The notes under the pieces: generated by a model | Told to the model about the DNA's origin: nothing | Database searches by the model: none | What the model saw: the letters and a program-made list of their open reading frames with translations, nothing else | Shown here: positions 36,445 through 48,104 of the stretch, piece by piece | Layout of the letters: each line of letters begins with the position of its first letter | Position numbering within the stretch: the stretch's first letter is position 1 | Position numbers and translations under genes: made by a program | Source of the DNA: Cordia subcordata | Lineage: Eukaryota > Streptophyta > Magnoliopsida > Boraginales > Cordiaceae | Assembly (NCBI GenBank): GCA_028554755.1 | Contig: JAPTOF010000009.1 | Coordinates: forward strand, 11,757,501 to 11,821,500 | Length of the DNA: 64,000 nt | Direction of reading: 5' to 3'

Positions 36445-36755
36445 AATATAGAATCTTGGAGGCTGCCATTTATCATATTTGGCGCGAGCGAAACAGAAGA
36501 TTATTCAGTCAGGAAAATCCGAGAAGTGATGAACAATTACTCATGTTGATTGCTGCAGATATTCAGACAAAAGCGGTATACCATTGTAAAGTTAAAAACA
36601 CTTATACTAACAGGGTCTTATGCAAGAGATGGAGCATTAACTCTAGATATGACTAATTTTGTGTAATTTTTGTATATTGCTGTTGATTCTTGTAAAGTTC
36701 TCATTAATACAAGTACCTTGCTTATTTAGCAAAAAAAAAAAAATATAGAATCTTG
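36445..36755 (+). mobile_element. 5'-truncated LINE (L1-type) with poly(A) tail and 14-bp target duplication
   Basis: AATATAGAATCTTG occurs at 36445-36458 and 36742-36755. The insert (36459-36741) begins inside the last coding part of a plant LINE (EAAIYHIWRERNRRLFSQ, ending CKRWSINSRYD at 36651, stop TAA). That peptide is typical of the zinc-binding end of plant L1 reverse transcriptase proteins. A short 3' UTR ends in TTTAGC followed by about 12 A. Target duplication, 5' truncation and A-tail together prove target-primed insertion. Confidence 0.92.
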
Positions 36756-37950
36756 ATAATTCTTGATGGAAAGTTTTTGAACAATCAACACCAATTTTTT
36801 TATTTCTAAATTTATCTCTATTATTCTTTTACAAAAAGATAAAAGTTTTGATTAATTAATTAGCGAAATTATATGTACAGTATAAAGAGGTCGATGAGCC
36901 TTTTTAATTTCTGAATTCTAGCTACATATATATTCTTCTTCAATGATGTTTGTGACACAAGTTCATAAATCAACCCGGCCAAAATAATCCATAATACTAA
37001 ATCATCAAAACAAAACTTTGATAAAAAAAAAGATCACCAGATCTGACTATCTAAAATAGAGAAAAAAAGTAACTAATAAATTTGTGATTTGAGTGATCAT
37101 ATTTGAGAACATCGAAACAGAATATTATATACCAAAGAACCTACCAATATATGAGTAAAAGGATCTATTAGATAACTTAAAAATAAAAACAAAAGAAACC
37201 AAAAAAAATGGCAATTACTGACTAATTAGCTGACTAATCAAGGAACAACGGAACATGCCATGCTATGAAGGAGATCGCTTCAACGATCGCTGTATGACCA
37301 ACAAAACTCATGCAAATTATAGCCTCCCCAACTAGCATCTATTAGTCTTGGGGCTCGGTTGAGCTCAGGAAAGAATTTAAGGAACTCATTGAGGCCTATT
37401 TGTATTCCAACTGAACATGCAGTTTTTCTCATATCTCTTTTGACTCTATATATGTAAGCACCTGATATCTATGAGGGTTCACTCACCCGGATTACATCAT
37501 TCCTTTCTATTGCACCTAAAATCTATCTCTATTTCTGCTAATATTTTGGCAAAGAACAAAAGAATCAACAATAATGCATCCAATAAATGTGAATGTTCAA
37601 CAATATAAAGATTTTATATTCAAAAAAGAGTGCTGATTCATAAATGCCTAGAGAAAAAGATAAGAAGGAAACTGATAATAATTTTAATTAATTACTGTAT
37701 GGAATTTAATTCATTTTATCCCTTATCCAATAATTAATATAGAATCAAAAGAGTGTGTATTTAATTACTCTAGAGAAAAAGTGTGTATTTAATTAAATTT
37801 AATATTATTAATACGTTGTTCACAATAAACAAAATTCTGAGTTATGTATGTGAATATATTTATTAGCTATGTGTCTCCAACTGAACCTACACCTTCCAAA
37901 GAAAATGTGTCACCCACTGGCAAACCATTATTGGGCACGTTGACCATTTG
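36756..37950. other. AT-rich intergenic stretch, no gene
   Basis: Nothing recognised beyond simple sequence; no ORF of interest. Confidence 0.55.
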
Positions 37951-38115
37951 GAACAGCAATTTTCAGGTTTTTTTTTTTAAATAATTTTTTTTTAACAAAT
38001 CCCCAACCTCAATCCTTCTCCCATTCTCGTGGAATTTGAACCCAAGATGTTACTCCTGAGAGAAGTAGAGTCAACCACTTGAGTTATCTTTAATCCTGAA
38101 CAGCAATTTGCAAGG
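37951..38115 (-). mobile_element. tRNA-derived SINE with 17-18 bp target duplication
   Basis: GAACAGCAATTTTCAGG (37951-37967) and GAACAGCAATTTGCAAGG (38098-38115) flank a 130-bp insert. On the minus strand it has a box-A-like GATAACTCAAGTGGTTGAC, a box-B GGGTTCAAATTCC about 30 bp on, and ends in an A-rich tail (the T-run at 37968-37998 on the plus strand). RNA polymerase III promoter boxes, tail and target duplication identify a SINE. Confidence 0.87.
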
Positions 38116-39480
38116 TCTTTTATCTTTTATTATTATTATAATATTTTAATTTTGTATACTGCAAAATGATTCTTTTAGTCCTTCAAATTTGTAAGTCAAA
38201 ATAACGTACTACTAATCAACAACTAATTTTTGTTTGTAATTTAATATTAAGATATGCTTATCATGTAAATGTTTTTCTTAAACCTTATATTTAATGTCAA
38301 ATTGTAAATGATAATCAGTTGTTAAATTAATAGTCATATAATTGATAAATTTTAAGGATGAATAGATTCATTCTAAACTATACGAAATAAAATTATTATA
38401 ACCATAGAGATCATGCAACACAATTACTTAGCTTGTGGGGTTAATATTATACGGAAGTCCTAACCAACAAGATTAGAATCTTGGAAATTTTGTTTCATAT
38501 GAGCATCTTTATTGGATTCTATCACTTTATATTAAGAAAAGAAAATAATCATGTTAATCATGATTAGGCATGTTTCTTTCCTTTACTATATAATCCATTA
38601 CTCTTATGATGACTCATCCCCACTATCAACTATATCAACCAAACTCCAAAAGCAAGTATACGAACAAAAGAATATGCAACAAACTTTTGCGTCATTCTCG
38701 ACGGAATTTTATTGGCAGACGGAAAGTTCTTTGTATATTCTGTCCAAAATTTTCCTCGGCTATACTGACTAACTTTCGTCGTTAATCATTTTATTTTTTC
38801 ATCTTTATATATCTATATTAATAATTTTTTCATAAATTTAAATATATGTATTTACATACAAAATATAATGAGATTAAAAGCAAAAAAAAAATTAATATGA
38901 TTGATAAGATTAAAATAAAAAATGGCATTTATGTACAGAAATAATGTATTTACAATAAAAAATTATTAAACAAGAATATATGAGGCCAAAAGAAAGAATT
39001 TACAATATAAAATTGTTTCTCAATCCTTTAATCTCTAGATTCTAACTCTATGACACACAACTCAAAAAATAAATTATACACAATTATATCACTTCTTGAT
39101 CAGGTAGCAGCACCTGAATTGATTTCAAAGGCAACTATGTCAATTTGGACTTTAAGCCACATTATCGACATGAAAGTTCAATACTATTTTTAGAGCTTTG
39201 CACATATATATATATATATATATATGTATATTTATATGAAGTAGGAGATATTTAATATAGATCATCAAGGCAACGAACAAGGTGAACGCAAGATTGAATT
39301 AGCATTTCCATTACGATAATTGATTGAAAGAGACCTAAAAACAGGTGCTTCCAGATCTTGCACCCATGATATGGTAAATGGCCGCTCCTGCATACAAAGA
39401 TATAGCATGACTATAAGCACAATATGAGATATAAACAAATCAATATAGTCCAGTGTGAGGCGGTAAGCCCAGGTGGGGTA
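38116..39480. other. AT-rich intergenic stretch, no gene
   Basis: AT microsatellite at 39206-39225. No coding sequence recognised. Confidence 0.55.
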
Positions 39481-39489
39481 GGTTGGCAA

Positions 39490-39855
39490 AGAAGACGAGA
39501 ATTTTGGTTGGTCGGTATGGAGTGAATACGGTCAAAGTTGGAGATTTGCAATATCTGACTCGTACTTTAATTGGTACCTAGGGAATATATGGGAAAACTT
39601 GCCTTATTTATTGTCTATCTGTCCTACAAATAGGTGCTTAGTCTATTCTAATAGGTGAGGGTTAAAGAGAGAGACGTGAGCTAGTTAACAGAAAGCGATT
39701 AAAGTTATAGCAAGAGTCTATCTTATATCCATTATTGACGTTGTTTTAATAAAATTCTCCTTTTTGCCGGTGGAATAGGCTAGGCCGAACCACGTAAATT
39801 GTGTCTTGAATTTCTTGATTATTTCGTGTCGATTTGCATTACGTTTTTCCCAACA
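39490..39855 (+). mobile_element. 3' end and 3' LTR of a copia element
   Basis: 39511-39546 (GAGTGAATACGG...AAAGTTGGAGATT) matches the internal 3' end of the copia element at 5 kb, including the polypurine tract. The LTR follows at 39547-39855 (309 bp, TGCAATATCTGAC to CCCAACA). Coding parts are missing upstream, so only the 3' end of the element is present. Confidence 0.82.
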
Positions 39856-40310
39856 AAAACTTAGCTAACCTACTTACTTGGTACTTACTTATCTTACTTT
39901 CTTAGCACTTAACTACTGAGTTACTTACTTGGTACTTACTTATCTTACTTTGTTATCACTTAACTACTTAGTTATTTAACTTATTTAAATTTGGATTTAC
40001 CTTATTTACTTAGTTACTTCGCTCACTTAGCACTTAACTTACTTATTAATTAATTAGTTATTTACGCACTTAGTTACTTTGTTACTTACTCATTTAGTAC
40101 GTAGCTTACTTACATAATTGCTCACTTACCCAGCTTACTTATTTAAAACTTAGCCAACTTACTTGTTGGGTACTTACTTACCTAGTTTACTTAGCACTTA
40201 ACTTAGTTATTTAGTTACGTACTCATTTATCACTTAGCTTATCAATTACTTACTTGCTTGGCTTATTTACTTAGTCACTTATCTAGTCTGCTGGTACTTA
40301 GCTTATCACA
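39856..40310. repeat. Degenerate ACTTA/CTTACTTA array
   Basis: About 450 bp composed almost entirely of variants of ACTTA, TTACTTA, CACTTAACTTA and TTAGTTA with irregular spacing. It starts at the LTR end. Confidence 0.85.
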
Positions 40311-40426
40311 TATATGTATATTATATAAGGTATAAAGAGCTTATTAAAAAAACTTTTAAGAGCAAGGGATGACTTATTTTTTTGATATAGTTATTTGTTA
40401 CTATTTACAAAACTCACAATCTAATT

Positions 40427-40632
40427 TAAGAGCCCGTTTGGATTGGCTTTTTTTAAATAAATTTTGAAAAATAGTTTTTTTTAGAAGCTGAAAATTCTAA
40501 TTTTTTTAAAAAACTGTATTTGAGTTTTTTTTTTCAAAGTTTTAGCTTTTTAAGAAGCCAAATCAAATAAATATTGTAAATTTAATATGACTTTTTCAGA
40601 AAAAAAAAAAAACTAATTCAAACAAGCCGTAA
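40427..40632 (+). mobile_element. Tourist-like MITE, target duplication TAA
   Basis: Element 40430-40629 (200 bp) from GAGCCCGTTTGGATTGGC to CTAATTCAAACAAGCCG, flanked by TAA on both sides. Confidence 0.82.
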
Positions 40633-40657
40633 GTCAGTTGAATCACAACAAATGCTT

Positions 40658-41131
40658 AAAGGGTGTTTGGTTATTTTTTTTTTTTTTCTGGTCAAATCTG
40701 CTTAAAGTCTAATTTAAGCTAATGAAAGTGTTTGTTTTAATTAAAAATATGTTTTTTTTTAAGTTGCTTTAAGTAGAAAATAAAAAGCTTTTCAACCCCA
40801 ACTTTTGCTTTTTATGGCTTTAAGGACTTTGAGAAAAAGCAAGTTTGACTAAATTATTTATTATCTTATCCTTACCTTTTTATTTTTATTACTAAAATAT
40901 CTTTACTCTTTTATCTTATACTTACCTTTTTAAATTCTATTTTAATGTCCTTAATAGTTATTTTAATTATATAACTTACTTTTCAACCCACTTCAAACAT
41001 GTAAATACTCATTTTTATAACTACAACTTTTATTTAAACACGTAACTATTTAAAGTTGACAATAAAAAAAAAGCTACTTAAAGCCAGAAGTGCATTAAGT
41101 AGCTTTTTTATAAGCCAATCCAAGCACTCTC
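40658..41131. mobile_element. MITE-like element of a different family
   Basis: The left end GGGTGTTTGGTTA and right end CCAATCCAAGCACTC are imperfect inverted repeats. The interior has inverted AAAAGC/GCTTTAAG words (e.g. TTAAGTAGCTTTTTTATAAG). No clear target duplication. Confidence 0.5.
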
Positions 41132-43600
41132 TTATCAAGGCACCATCAACAATGACTTAACAAAATCATAAACCACCAATCATTCTCAATCAAACCATAT
41201 AAGAATCAAGGTTCAAAGCAAGAAATAACAAAATCATAGACCACGGATGCTATCCCAATTAGAATCATATGAAAACCAATATATATATATATATATATAT
41301 ATATCTAAAGCTTGTTATAACAAATATGTTAATTAAGCTATAGTACTGACAAAACAGGGGTACCTTCACTTATAGTGATTTTCAGAGTTAGTAGCCATTT
41401 TACTTTTCTAAAGGCATTAAAAGAAAAAGGTATCACAAACTTTCTAAAGCATTAAAAGAAATAGGTATCACAAACTTTTCTTAGTGTTTAGTCCAAGTCG
41501 CCATGATAATTGATCACTACGTGTAGCTCATTACATTTGAATATGTTAATGTCGCATTAACCGACACTGTAGCTCATGATCAAACAACTAATATTTCTTT
41601 ATGAGGGTTGCTACATCATATTAAAAATACCTTTTTTACGTCAATCATTTATTATTCATTATTTATACCTTTTTTACATCAATCACTCATTTACATTGAC
41701 GATTTTTACTATGCTTCGTGGGGATGGTACTTCTACGGAGCACTATGCACCCAAAGTCACTTGTTTAACACGTGCTATGGGTATTTAGCAAAAACAATGT
41801 TGTTTTATTTAAAAAAAAATTGAAGCTCCCTCTCGTCTCGCTCTCTCTTCTCTCCCTCACCATCGCTATCACTCTCTTCCCTTTCTATTCTTCTTTTGCT
41901 CCACCAATATAATCATCTAAATTTGTGTGTATATATATACACACACACCCCAAATGTTTTTGCTGCTGTTATGTTGTTGTCTAGAAGCAATAATAGAAGT
42001 AGAAGATGGAGGACTAAGTACATAACCATGAAAGCTAGCTCAAAAAGAAAAAAGAGCTTTAAATGATGTAGTTGTAGAGAAAATTTTGGAAAAAATTTTT
42101 GAAAGTTGAGAATGATTATACAAAGGTATATAGGAAATATTGTGATCCTAAAGTCATTGATCCATTGAAGGAAAAATAATGCAGATCAAGTATTTAATGT
42201 TTTGGCTAAATCAAATTATTTATTCCCTTTATCAATTTTTTTTTTGCGAGGTGCTTTTATTGAAGTTTTGAGAACTTACTTTTAAATTTTTGAACGTGTA
42301 ATAGAAGAGTTTTGAATACAGAGTATAATCTATGAACATGTCATATAAGAGTTTTGAACATAGAGTATAAAATTTATAATATTATAATTTTTATTTTGTA
42401 AACTTACTTTTAAACTTTTGAACATATAATATAAGAATTTCGAACATATAATATAATAATTTTGAATATAGAATATAATTTATGAGCATGTAATATACAA
42501 GTTTCAAACATAGAGTATAAAATTTATAAGATTATAATTTTTATTTTGTAAACTTACTTTTAAACTTTTGAATATATAATATAAGAGTTTTGAATATGTT
42601 TATAGCTTAATATAAGAGTTTTGAATATATAATATAAAAATTTTTAACCACATAACTGTTACATACTGTGGGCATATTGTTCACGCACAGTATGATGTAC
42701 AGTGCTAAAGCAGAGCACTATGCATATGGTGCACGGTATAAGGACTATTTATGCACATAGTTGTAATGGCTCAAGATCTCCCATGTCACCAAAATTTTCA
42801 TATTGATATGAGATGAAAATCTTAGCCATTGAATTTGAATAATATAATCTAATCCATTAATAACATTCAAATCCTAAAAAATGGGTAATGGAAGAGAAAT
42901 TTATTTCTAAAAAAATTAAAATAAATGGCTGATATATTTTTACACATTGATAAATAGTGGCAAAGCCACTTTATAGAGAAGGGGGGCAATTGCCCCCCAT
43001 ATTTTTTTAATAAAAGAATTAATAGTATTAAAGAATGAGTTAAAGGTAAAAAATAAAATTCCCCCCCCCCCCCTTTTGTTTCCTTCTTTGTCTAATATGG
43101 TAGGCTAGTTTTGTCTTTTTAACATAAAAAAACTTACTTGATCTTATTTCCCGCAAAAAAAGGAACGTTTTATTTATTTTGTCTAATATAAGGTTATCAT
43201 GCATCATTGTCAACGCATGAAGACTCGTAGAAAGCAATTATAGTTTTAATTTTTTTATCCTTTTTAATATAAACGATTATTAATTTTTTATTGTAACTAC
43301 TTAAATTTGAATGCAACGTTAATTTATTTAGAATATTTTGTGATATATGAATTAGTTTATAAAAGTCATAATTTTCCTCTCTTAGTTTGAATTCCTAGCT
43401 TCGTTCCATGGTCAGAATTCCTCTCATATCAATAAGAGAGAATTGCTGGCATAAGAGAATCTTAATCCTAGTCGAAATGTCAAAGAAGAGAAAGAAAATT
43501 AAAAGTGTAAGTCAAGTTAGTATGTCAATTAATCAAATACACTATATAAGAGCTAATAAATGAGGGATTAGAAAACGTGATATCAATCGAACTCCCATCT
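41132..43600. other. Intergenic repeats, no gene
   Basis: Holds a 36-bp tandem duplication (about 41403-41475), AT microsatellite (41280-41305), a TGTGTGTATATATATACACACACA palindrome (41927-41950, 24 bp, described as TG/AT/AC blocks), an irregular minisatellite (42265-42650) and a C13 run (about 43062-43074). Confidence 0.55.
42265..42650. repeat. Irregular minisatellite based on TTTTGAACATATAATATAAG
   Basis: The phrase (A)GTTTTGAACATAGAGTATAA / TTTTGAATATATAATATAAG recurs about ten times. A longer block (TTTATAATATTATAATTTTT ... AACTTACTTTTAAACTTTTG) appears twice, near 42371 and 42511. Confidence 0.75.
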
Positions 43601-43639
43601 AATACTTTCTTTTGAAGTTTGATCCAATATACCTCTCTA

Positions 43640-43995
43640 ACCAATATGCAATCCTTTTGTTTATCTTTGTCAAATCACTTTGTCGTAATATTCCAAAATC
43701 ATCTGCAAATGAACCGAAAACAAGTAACATACTCCATTACTGTGTCATGCTTCAACACCACATCCCCGTATTTTTGTAAAGTCTCAATCGTCTGTGATAG
43801 GCGCGCCACGTGGTCTTAGCCTTCAAAGACTTGACCAACATATTATCTACGTATACTTCTATAGCTAGTCTTATCAATCTAAACCACATCTAAATCACGA
43901 GCCTCCTATGTGCAGCTCCAGCAATTTTAAGGTTGAAATGCATTCATTTGTAGTAGTAGACTCCTTCATAAGTGATAAACGCGAATTTTTTTTCC
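43640..43995 (-). pseudogene. Ty3-gypsy reverse transcriptase fragment
   Basis: On the minus strand FITYEGVYYYK, a TGA, MHFNLKIAGAAHRRLV, a TAG, then IEVYVDNMLVKSL follow the order of a plant gypsy RT (usual landmarks FITD.G.Y.Y..MPFGL.NAGATYQRLV and MEVYVDDMLVKS). The catalytic YVDD is YVDN here. Several stops and a degraded downstream part make it a relict. No LTR is linked to it. Confidence 0.75.
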
Positions 43996-44227
43996 TCTGA
44001 TCATTGGGATTTTGATTTATTTTAGCCAAGAAGGCGCCACCATGACATCTATAGCGACGGAGCTAGAATTTTTATTGAGGGTCAGAAAATTTTAAATAAT
44101 TTTAAAAAGATATGCAAAATATGATTTTTTATTAGTTTAGCAACATGCCCTATGAGTTTTCATTAATTGAAAATGCTACTTTATTATTTTATTTATTTGG
44201 CAAGGTTAATGTTATCAAACTAAAAAT

Positions 44228-44332
44228 ACAAGTATATATAATATCCACTATGCTACATTCAATATGATGATGATCTCGCCATGCTTGCAGTTTCTTGTTG
44301 ACGAGAGGACGAAAAGAAAACAAATTAAACAA

Positions 44333-44397
<65 letters not shown>

Positions 44398-45075
44398 CAA
44401 ACTTCTACGATCTAGAATGTCAACAAATAAAAAGAAAAAGATAAATGACACTTAGGGTCTTTTATTTTTATTTTCTTGACATCTAAGTACTTTTTTTGTC
44501 GAGAATAAACTTGAAATTTATATTAACATAAAAAATATTTACAAAAGTATAAAGAAGTCATCAAAAGTATAAGATACAAAATAAGATTGTACATAAATAA
44601 ATATGTCTCTAAAGATAGTAAAGTCCAAATAAAAAGGAAGAAAGCCTATTATTATTGTATAAGCGATCCAATTTGCCATGCGGTTTAGTATGACCCAAGA
44701 CACGCTCGGTTGCACAGCTAAGATAGGAAAATAGGAGGAATTTCCAAACGGTAGACAAATGTCTCCAAAAGGATATAGAAAGAGCCGTGATAGCACAACA
44801 AACTTGTACAATACTAGAGCCAACTATTACAGAGACAACAACGAAAGCAAATTGTCCATTACTCCAATCAACGACTTAATATCTAAGTACTTGATTTTTA
44901 TAATTTGTCTAATATCTTTTTTTAAAATTTTTGTGGCATATTAGTCTTCTAGTAGATAGTCATCTAAAATGTAACTGAATGAAATTGCATATAATCCACA
45001 CGTGGTTCTTTCTTAAGATGTTTTCATTTATTTTTTTTAAGGGATTTCAATTGAAGGACTATTGGTGTTACAAGA
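44228..45075 (+). repeat. Dispersed repeat R, left copy, split by a LINE
   Basis: Left part 44228-44490 and right part 44881-45075 match, in reverse complement, 48105-48490 (shared words CGTCCTCTTGTC, CTTGACATCTAAGTACTTGA, TTCTAG, TTTCTTAAGATGTTTTCATT). A long AT microsatellite (44340-44392) lies within. Related pieces also occur at 56.3/56.94-57.08 kb and 59.32-59.5 kb. Confidence 0.75.
44481..44890 (-). mobile_element. 5'-truncated LINE with 10-bp target duplication, inside repeat R
   Basis: ATCTAAGTAC occurs at 44481-44490 and 44881-44890. The insert 44491-44880 begins with a T-run on the plus strand (the A-tail of the minus-strand element) and encodes, on the minus strand, a LINE RNase-H-like C terminus (NRMANWIAYTI...LPFYLD) with stops. 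The uninterrupted sequence of repeat R at 48.28 kb confirms the empty site. Confidence 0.88.
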
Positions 45076-45370
45076 ATAAAATAAAAAGATTAGGTTCAGT
45101 TTAATATAAAGATAAGAGACCATAAATATCATTAACCCGATACAACATAGAAAATTGTATTCGACGTTCATATGTGTTACGTGAACTAGAGGTTAGAAGA
45201 CATCGGTAATAGATTCAATGTTCGCGTGGTAAGGCAAAAATAACAAAAATACTTGCCCTGAACATCTTTATCCACCGAAATGTTAAAAAGCAAAAACAGA
45301 AAAGGTAAATAATATTGAGCAGATTTTATGTTAGTTAATTCTACAAACTCATCATTTTAATTTTGCATTA

Positions 45371-46130
45371 GTAATTTTAAGAATCCTGATATTCTATCAT
45401 AAAAACTAATTGATCAATAGAAGAAGTAAAAATTAATTGGTCAATATGAAAAGTGGTCCAAGACCTTTATATAGTAATTTTGAATCTCGAGATTTTCTTA
45501 TGTAGGACTTCTTTATATGTTGTAACAACCCCCATCACCTGTGACCCGAAATAATGCTGGCCCAAGACCTTTATATAGTGATCTTGAATCTTGAGACTTT
45601 CTGATGTGAGACTTCTTTATATGTTGTAACATTTCCATCCCGTGCGACCCGAAATAATGCTGGCCCAAGACCTTTATATAATGATCTTGAATCTTGTGAT
45701 TTTCTGATGTGAGACTTCTTTATAAATTGCAACATTCCCATCATGTGTGACCTGAAATAATGCTTGCACCATTTGACAGATGGACGTGTGACCTCGACAG
45801 GGTGATCGTGTGACCCGGAATAGGGATGGGTCACTATAGCCCAAAACGGAACTTGGATGGTTGTCTGGCCGATGTAGCTCAGCTGTTTGTAAGGATGGGT
45901 CACCATATGAACGGATGTGCATAATGGACGAGCTTAAAGGGTCACACGTGGACATATGCGCAATAAGAGAACTAGACCAAAAGCCCAACTCTGATATCAT
46001 ATTAAGAATCCTGAGATTGCATCATAAAAAGCAATTGATCAATATGAAGAGTAGCCCGTGATCTTTATATAGTGATCTTGAATTTTGAGACTTTTTGATA
46101 TGGGACTTATTTATATGTTGTAATAGTAAT
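45371..46130 (-). mobile_element. TRIM (miniature LTR retrotransposon) A, with triplicated U3 block
   Basis: Read on the minus strand: 5' LTR 46125-46001 (starts TATTACAACATATAA, ends GATTCTTAAT), primer site TGATATCAGAGTTGGG at about 45999-45984 (cf. TGGTATCAGAGC), non-coding interior, purine tract GGTGATGGGGG and 3' LTR 45527-45376 (starts TGTTACAACATATAA, ends GATTCTTAAA). GTAAT flanks both ends (45371-45375, 46126-46130), a 5-bp target duplication. Two additional U3-TATA blocks start at 45734 and 45631, period about 103 bp, each carrying CACTATATAAAGG or a variant. No ORF of its own, so it depends on another element's enzymes. Confidence 0.88.
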
Positions 46131-46385
46131 ATATATAAGCTAAACCCACACCCTAGATCAGGGTAAAAAATTGTATAACTTTCTTGAATAATTAATAAAC
46201 TGACTCATAATATCGTAATGTTATGTAGTCATTATATTCTCTCAACATAGTACACAAGCTAGTATTATTACATACAAGTAGAGAGACTATCCCATTGGCG
46301 GAGCTAAGTTATAGGTAGGGCTGCCAGTGCACCCGAGACCCTCTAAAAAACCAATAATTTGTTGATTATTTTTCATAATAAGAGG

Positions 46386-47498
46386 TCAAAGTATATAACA
46401 TGCACCGCTCATAACGAGGGAAGTATTTTCAAATCGGTCTGCCCAAGCCACCACCTCTTGTGAAAAAATGGAGCCCGCATGATTTTTGACTTTATTATGT
46501 GCGGAGGTGGTGGGGGCAATACCAATTGGAAGACCAACCCTATGCTTAGCCATGTCAGCTCTCACTTCTATCCATGACATCATGGTATTGAACACAAGTT
46601 CAAAACTTTCATTGGGTTCACCAATTAGAAGATGCTGCATGCCTTCAAAAATCTTCAATGTCTTATCTTGGCTGCCTGCTGATTCAAACACAAACTTAGC
46701 AGACTTAGGGTCACACACCCTATCATCCCCACCATGCACAATCAGTATAGGCACTTCCAATGCATGGCAATTCCTCCTTATGAGTTCACAAACACTGAGA
46801 AGCTGTAGAGCAGTGGCAGCCGTTGGCTTCCCACTTGCCAAGCGTTTAGGACTCTTCGCTACCAGCTTGCCTTTCCAGGCCTCCTTGTATGACCTTTTTC
46901 CAGGCCGCTTAGTGATCGCTATTCTCCACGAAGGGGCAATGCAAGCAGCTAATGGAAGCAGCTTCTCAAGTGGCCAGATTGGTTTCAACTTGTTTGAAAC
47001 TCCACACATGGGTCCGCTTAATATCAAACCCTTCCATTCGGATTTTTGCTCCAGGCAAATTAGTGTAGCAATGGCTCCACCTAGTGATTCGCCGTATAAA
47101 AACGCTGGAATTTTTGGATAATCGGCCCGGACGGTGTCAAAGAATTGGATACAATCCGAGACTAGATGTTTGATTTTGGGAATGTGTCCAGGTGAGCCTT
47201 CTGAGTATCCATGGCCTTGCAGGTCAAGACTACAGACAAAGAATCCAGCTTTGGCAATGGCGACTGCGTTGAGCTCGAAAAGCCAGCTGCTCTCTGATGC
47301 GTAGCCATGAATCATGGCCACCACCCCTCTCACTGGGGCAGCCGAATCAGGCTGCCATGACTGAGTATAGATTCTCATCTTTTGTCTGTTCAACATGAAG
47401 CTCTGACGATGGAGTATTTGGTGTTTCTTGAAAAATTCATCTCTTGTGAGGTCTCCACAAGGGCTGTTTTCATTAGCTTGAAAAATCGGGTGAGACAT
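46386..47498 (-). CDS. Monoacylglycerol lipase / caffeoylshikimate esterase-like alpha/beta hydrolase, 370 aa, intronless
   Basis: Serine hydrolase of the plant MAGL family (Hydrolase_4 fold). It would cleave a monoacylglycerol, lysophospholipid or similar ester; substrate cannot be told from sequence. Seen: oxyanion strand VVAMIHGYASESSW (59-72), DLQGHGYSEG (92-101), nucleophile elbow GESLGG with Ser138, acid in HGGDDRVCD (Asp259 by alignment with the family) and catalytic His289 in EGMQHLL. Length is somewhat above the usual 310-350 because of a tail after about residue 312. The HX4D acyltransferase motif described in some plant MAGLs is not kept (H64 is followed at +5 by Glu69). The protein ends CYIL, a candidate prenylation box. 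No signal peptide. The start at 47498 fits the family N terminus (SHPIFQANENSPCGDLTR). Intact and intronless in a repeat-rich setting. Confidence 0.9.
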   Translation of the reverse strand: MSHPIFQANENSPCGDLTRDEFFKKHQILHRQSFMLNRQKMRIYTQSWQPDSAAPVRGVVAMIHGYASESSWLFELNAVAIAKAGFFVCSLDLQGHGYSEGSPGHIPKIKHLVSDCIQFFDTVRADYPKIPAFLYGESLGGAIATLICLEQKSEWKGLILSGPMCGVSNKLKPIWPLEKLLPLAACIAPSWRIAITKRPGKRSYKEAWKGKLVAKSPKRLASGKPTAATALQLLSVCELIRRNCHALEVPILIVHGGDDRVCDPKSAKFVFESAGSQDKTLKIFEGMQHLLIGEPNESFELVFNTMMSWIEVRADMAKHRVGLPIGIAPTTSAHNKVKNHAGSIFSQEVVAWADRFENTSLVMSGACYIL

Positions 47499-47635
47499 TA
47501 TTCTTTCTTCTCTGGAGAAACGTAGAAAATGTTGTTTATGGCTATTATTGTACGATTTTGGATCCTCTCTTAACTATCATTTGTACTTACCTTTATGGTT
47601 TTTACATGCATATAGAGCAGCAGAGAGATACTCAA

Positions 47636-47648
47636 CATATATAATAAG
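47636..47648 (-). promoter_or_regulatory. TATA box of the hydrolase gene
   Basis: Minus-strand TTATTATATATG about 140 bp upstream of the ATG, a suitable distance for a short 5' UTR. No other promoter element is identified. Confidence 0.5.
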
Positions 47649-48104
47649 CTCCCACTCCTGATTTGTTTCTTTGTTCTACTAGCTGCATTCATGCTGGGGA
47701 ATAAATGGTAGTGGATACACTTCAACATCTATCATTGTAAGACTGTTATGATTTTAGTGTCAAATGTGACCTCTTCAATAACGTTAATAACGTTAACATA
47801 GCATGAACATTGGTCTTTTCGTACTTGAACTCTTTTCTAATCATTTGGCGTTTCACAAAAAAAAAAAAAAAGAATGAGTGAATGAGTAGGGTAACATGTC
47901 TTGTCTTTCATCCACTGAGTATATTTGCTAGATCCGTCTCTTATCTATATAGAATTTTTTTGCTTATTTTGAGGTATCATAAGAGTTTCAGATCAAAACT
48001 TATATTGTCATTTTTAATTTAATATGGACTAATGAATTAATCCATTATTGTATTAATCTATTGTTTATTGTCAATGTATATTATTATCAATGTATACCAT
48101 TATA
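47649..48104. other. Upstream region of the hydrolase gene
   Basis: AT-rich, with an A-run at 47856-47871; no recognisable gene or element. Confidence 0.5.

Noticed and set aside
38660..38770. CACTA subterminal repeats from GACGGAA words
   Set aside because: Only two or three loose matches and no CACTA ends nearby.
46486..47121. Plus-strand 211-codon ORF
   Set aside because: Antisense shadow of the hydrolase gene.
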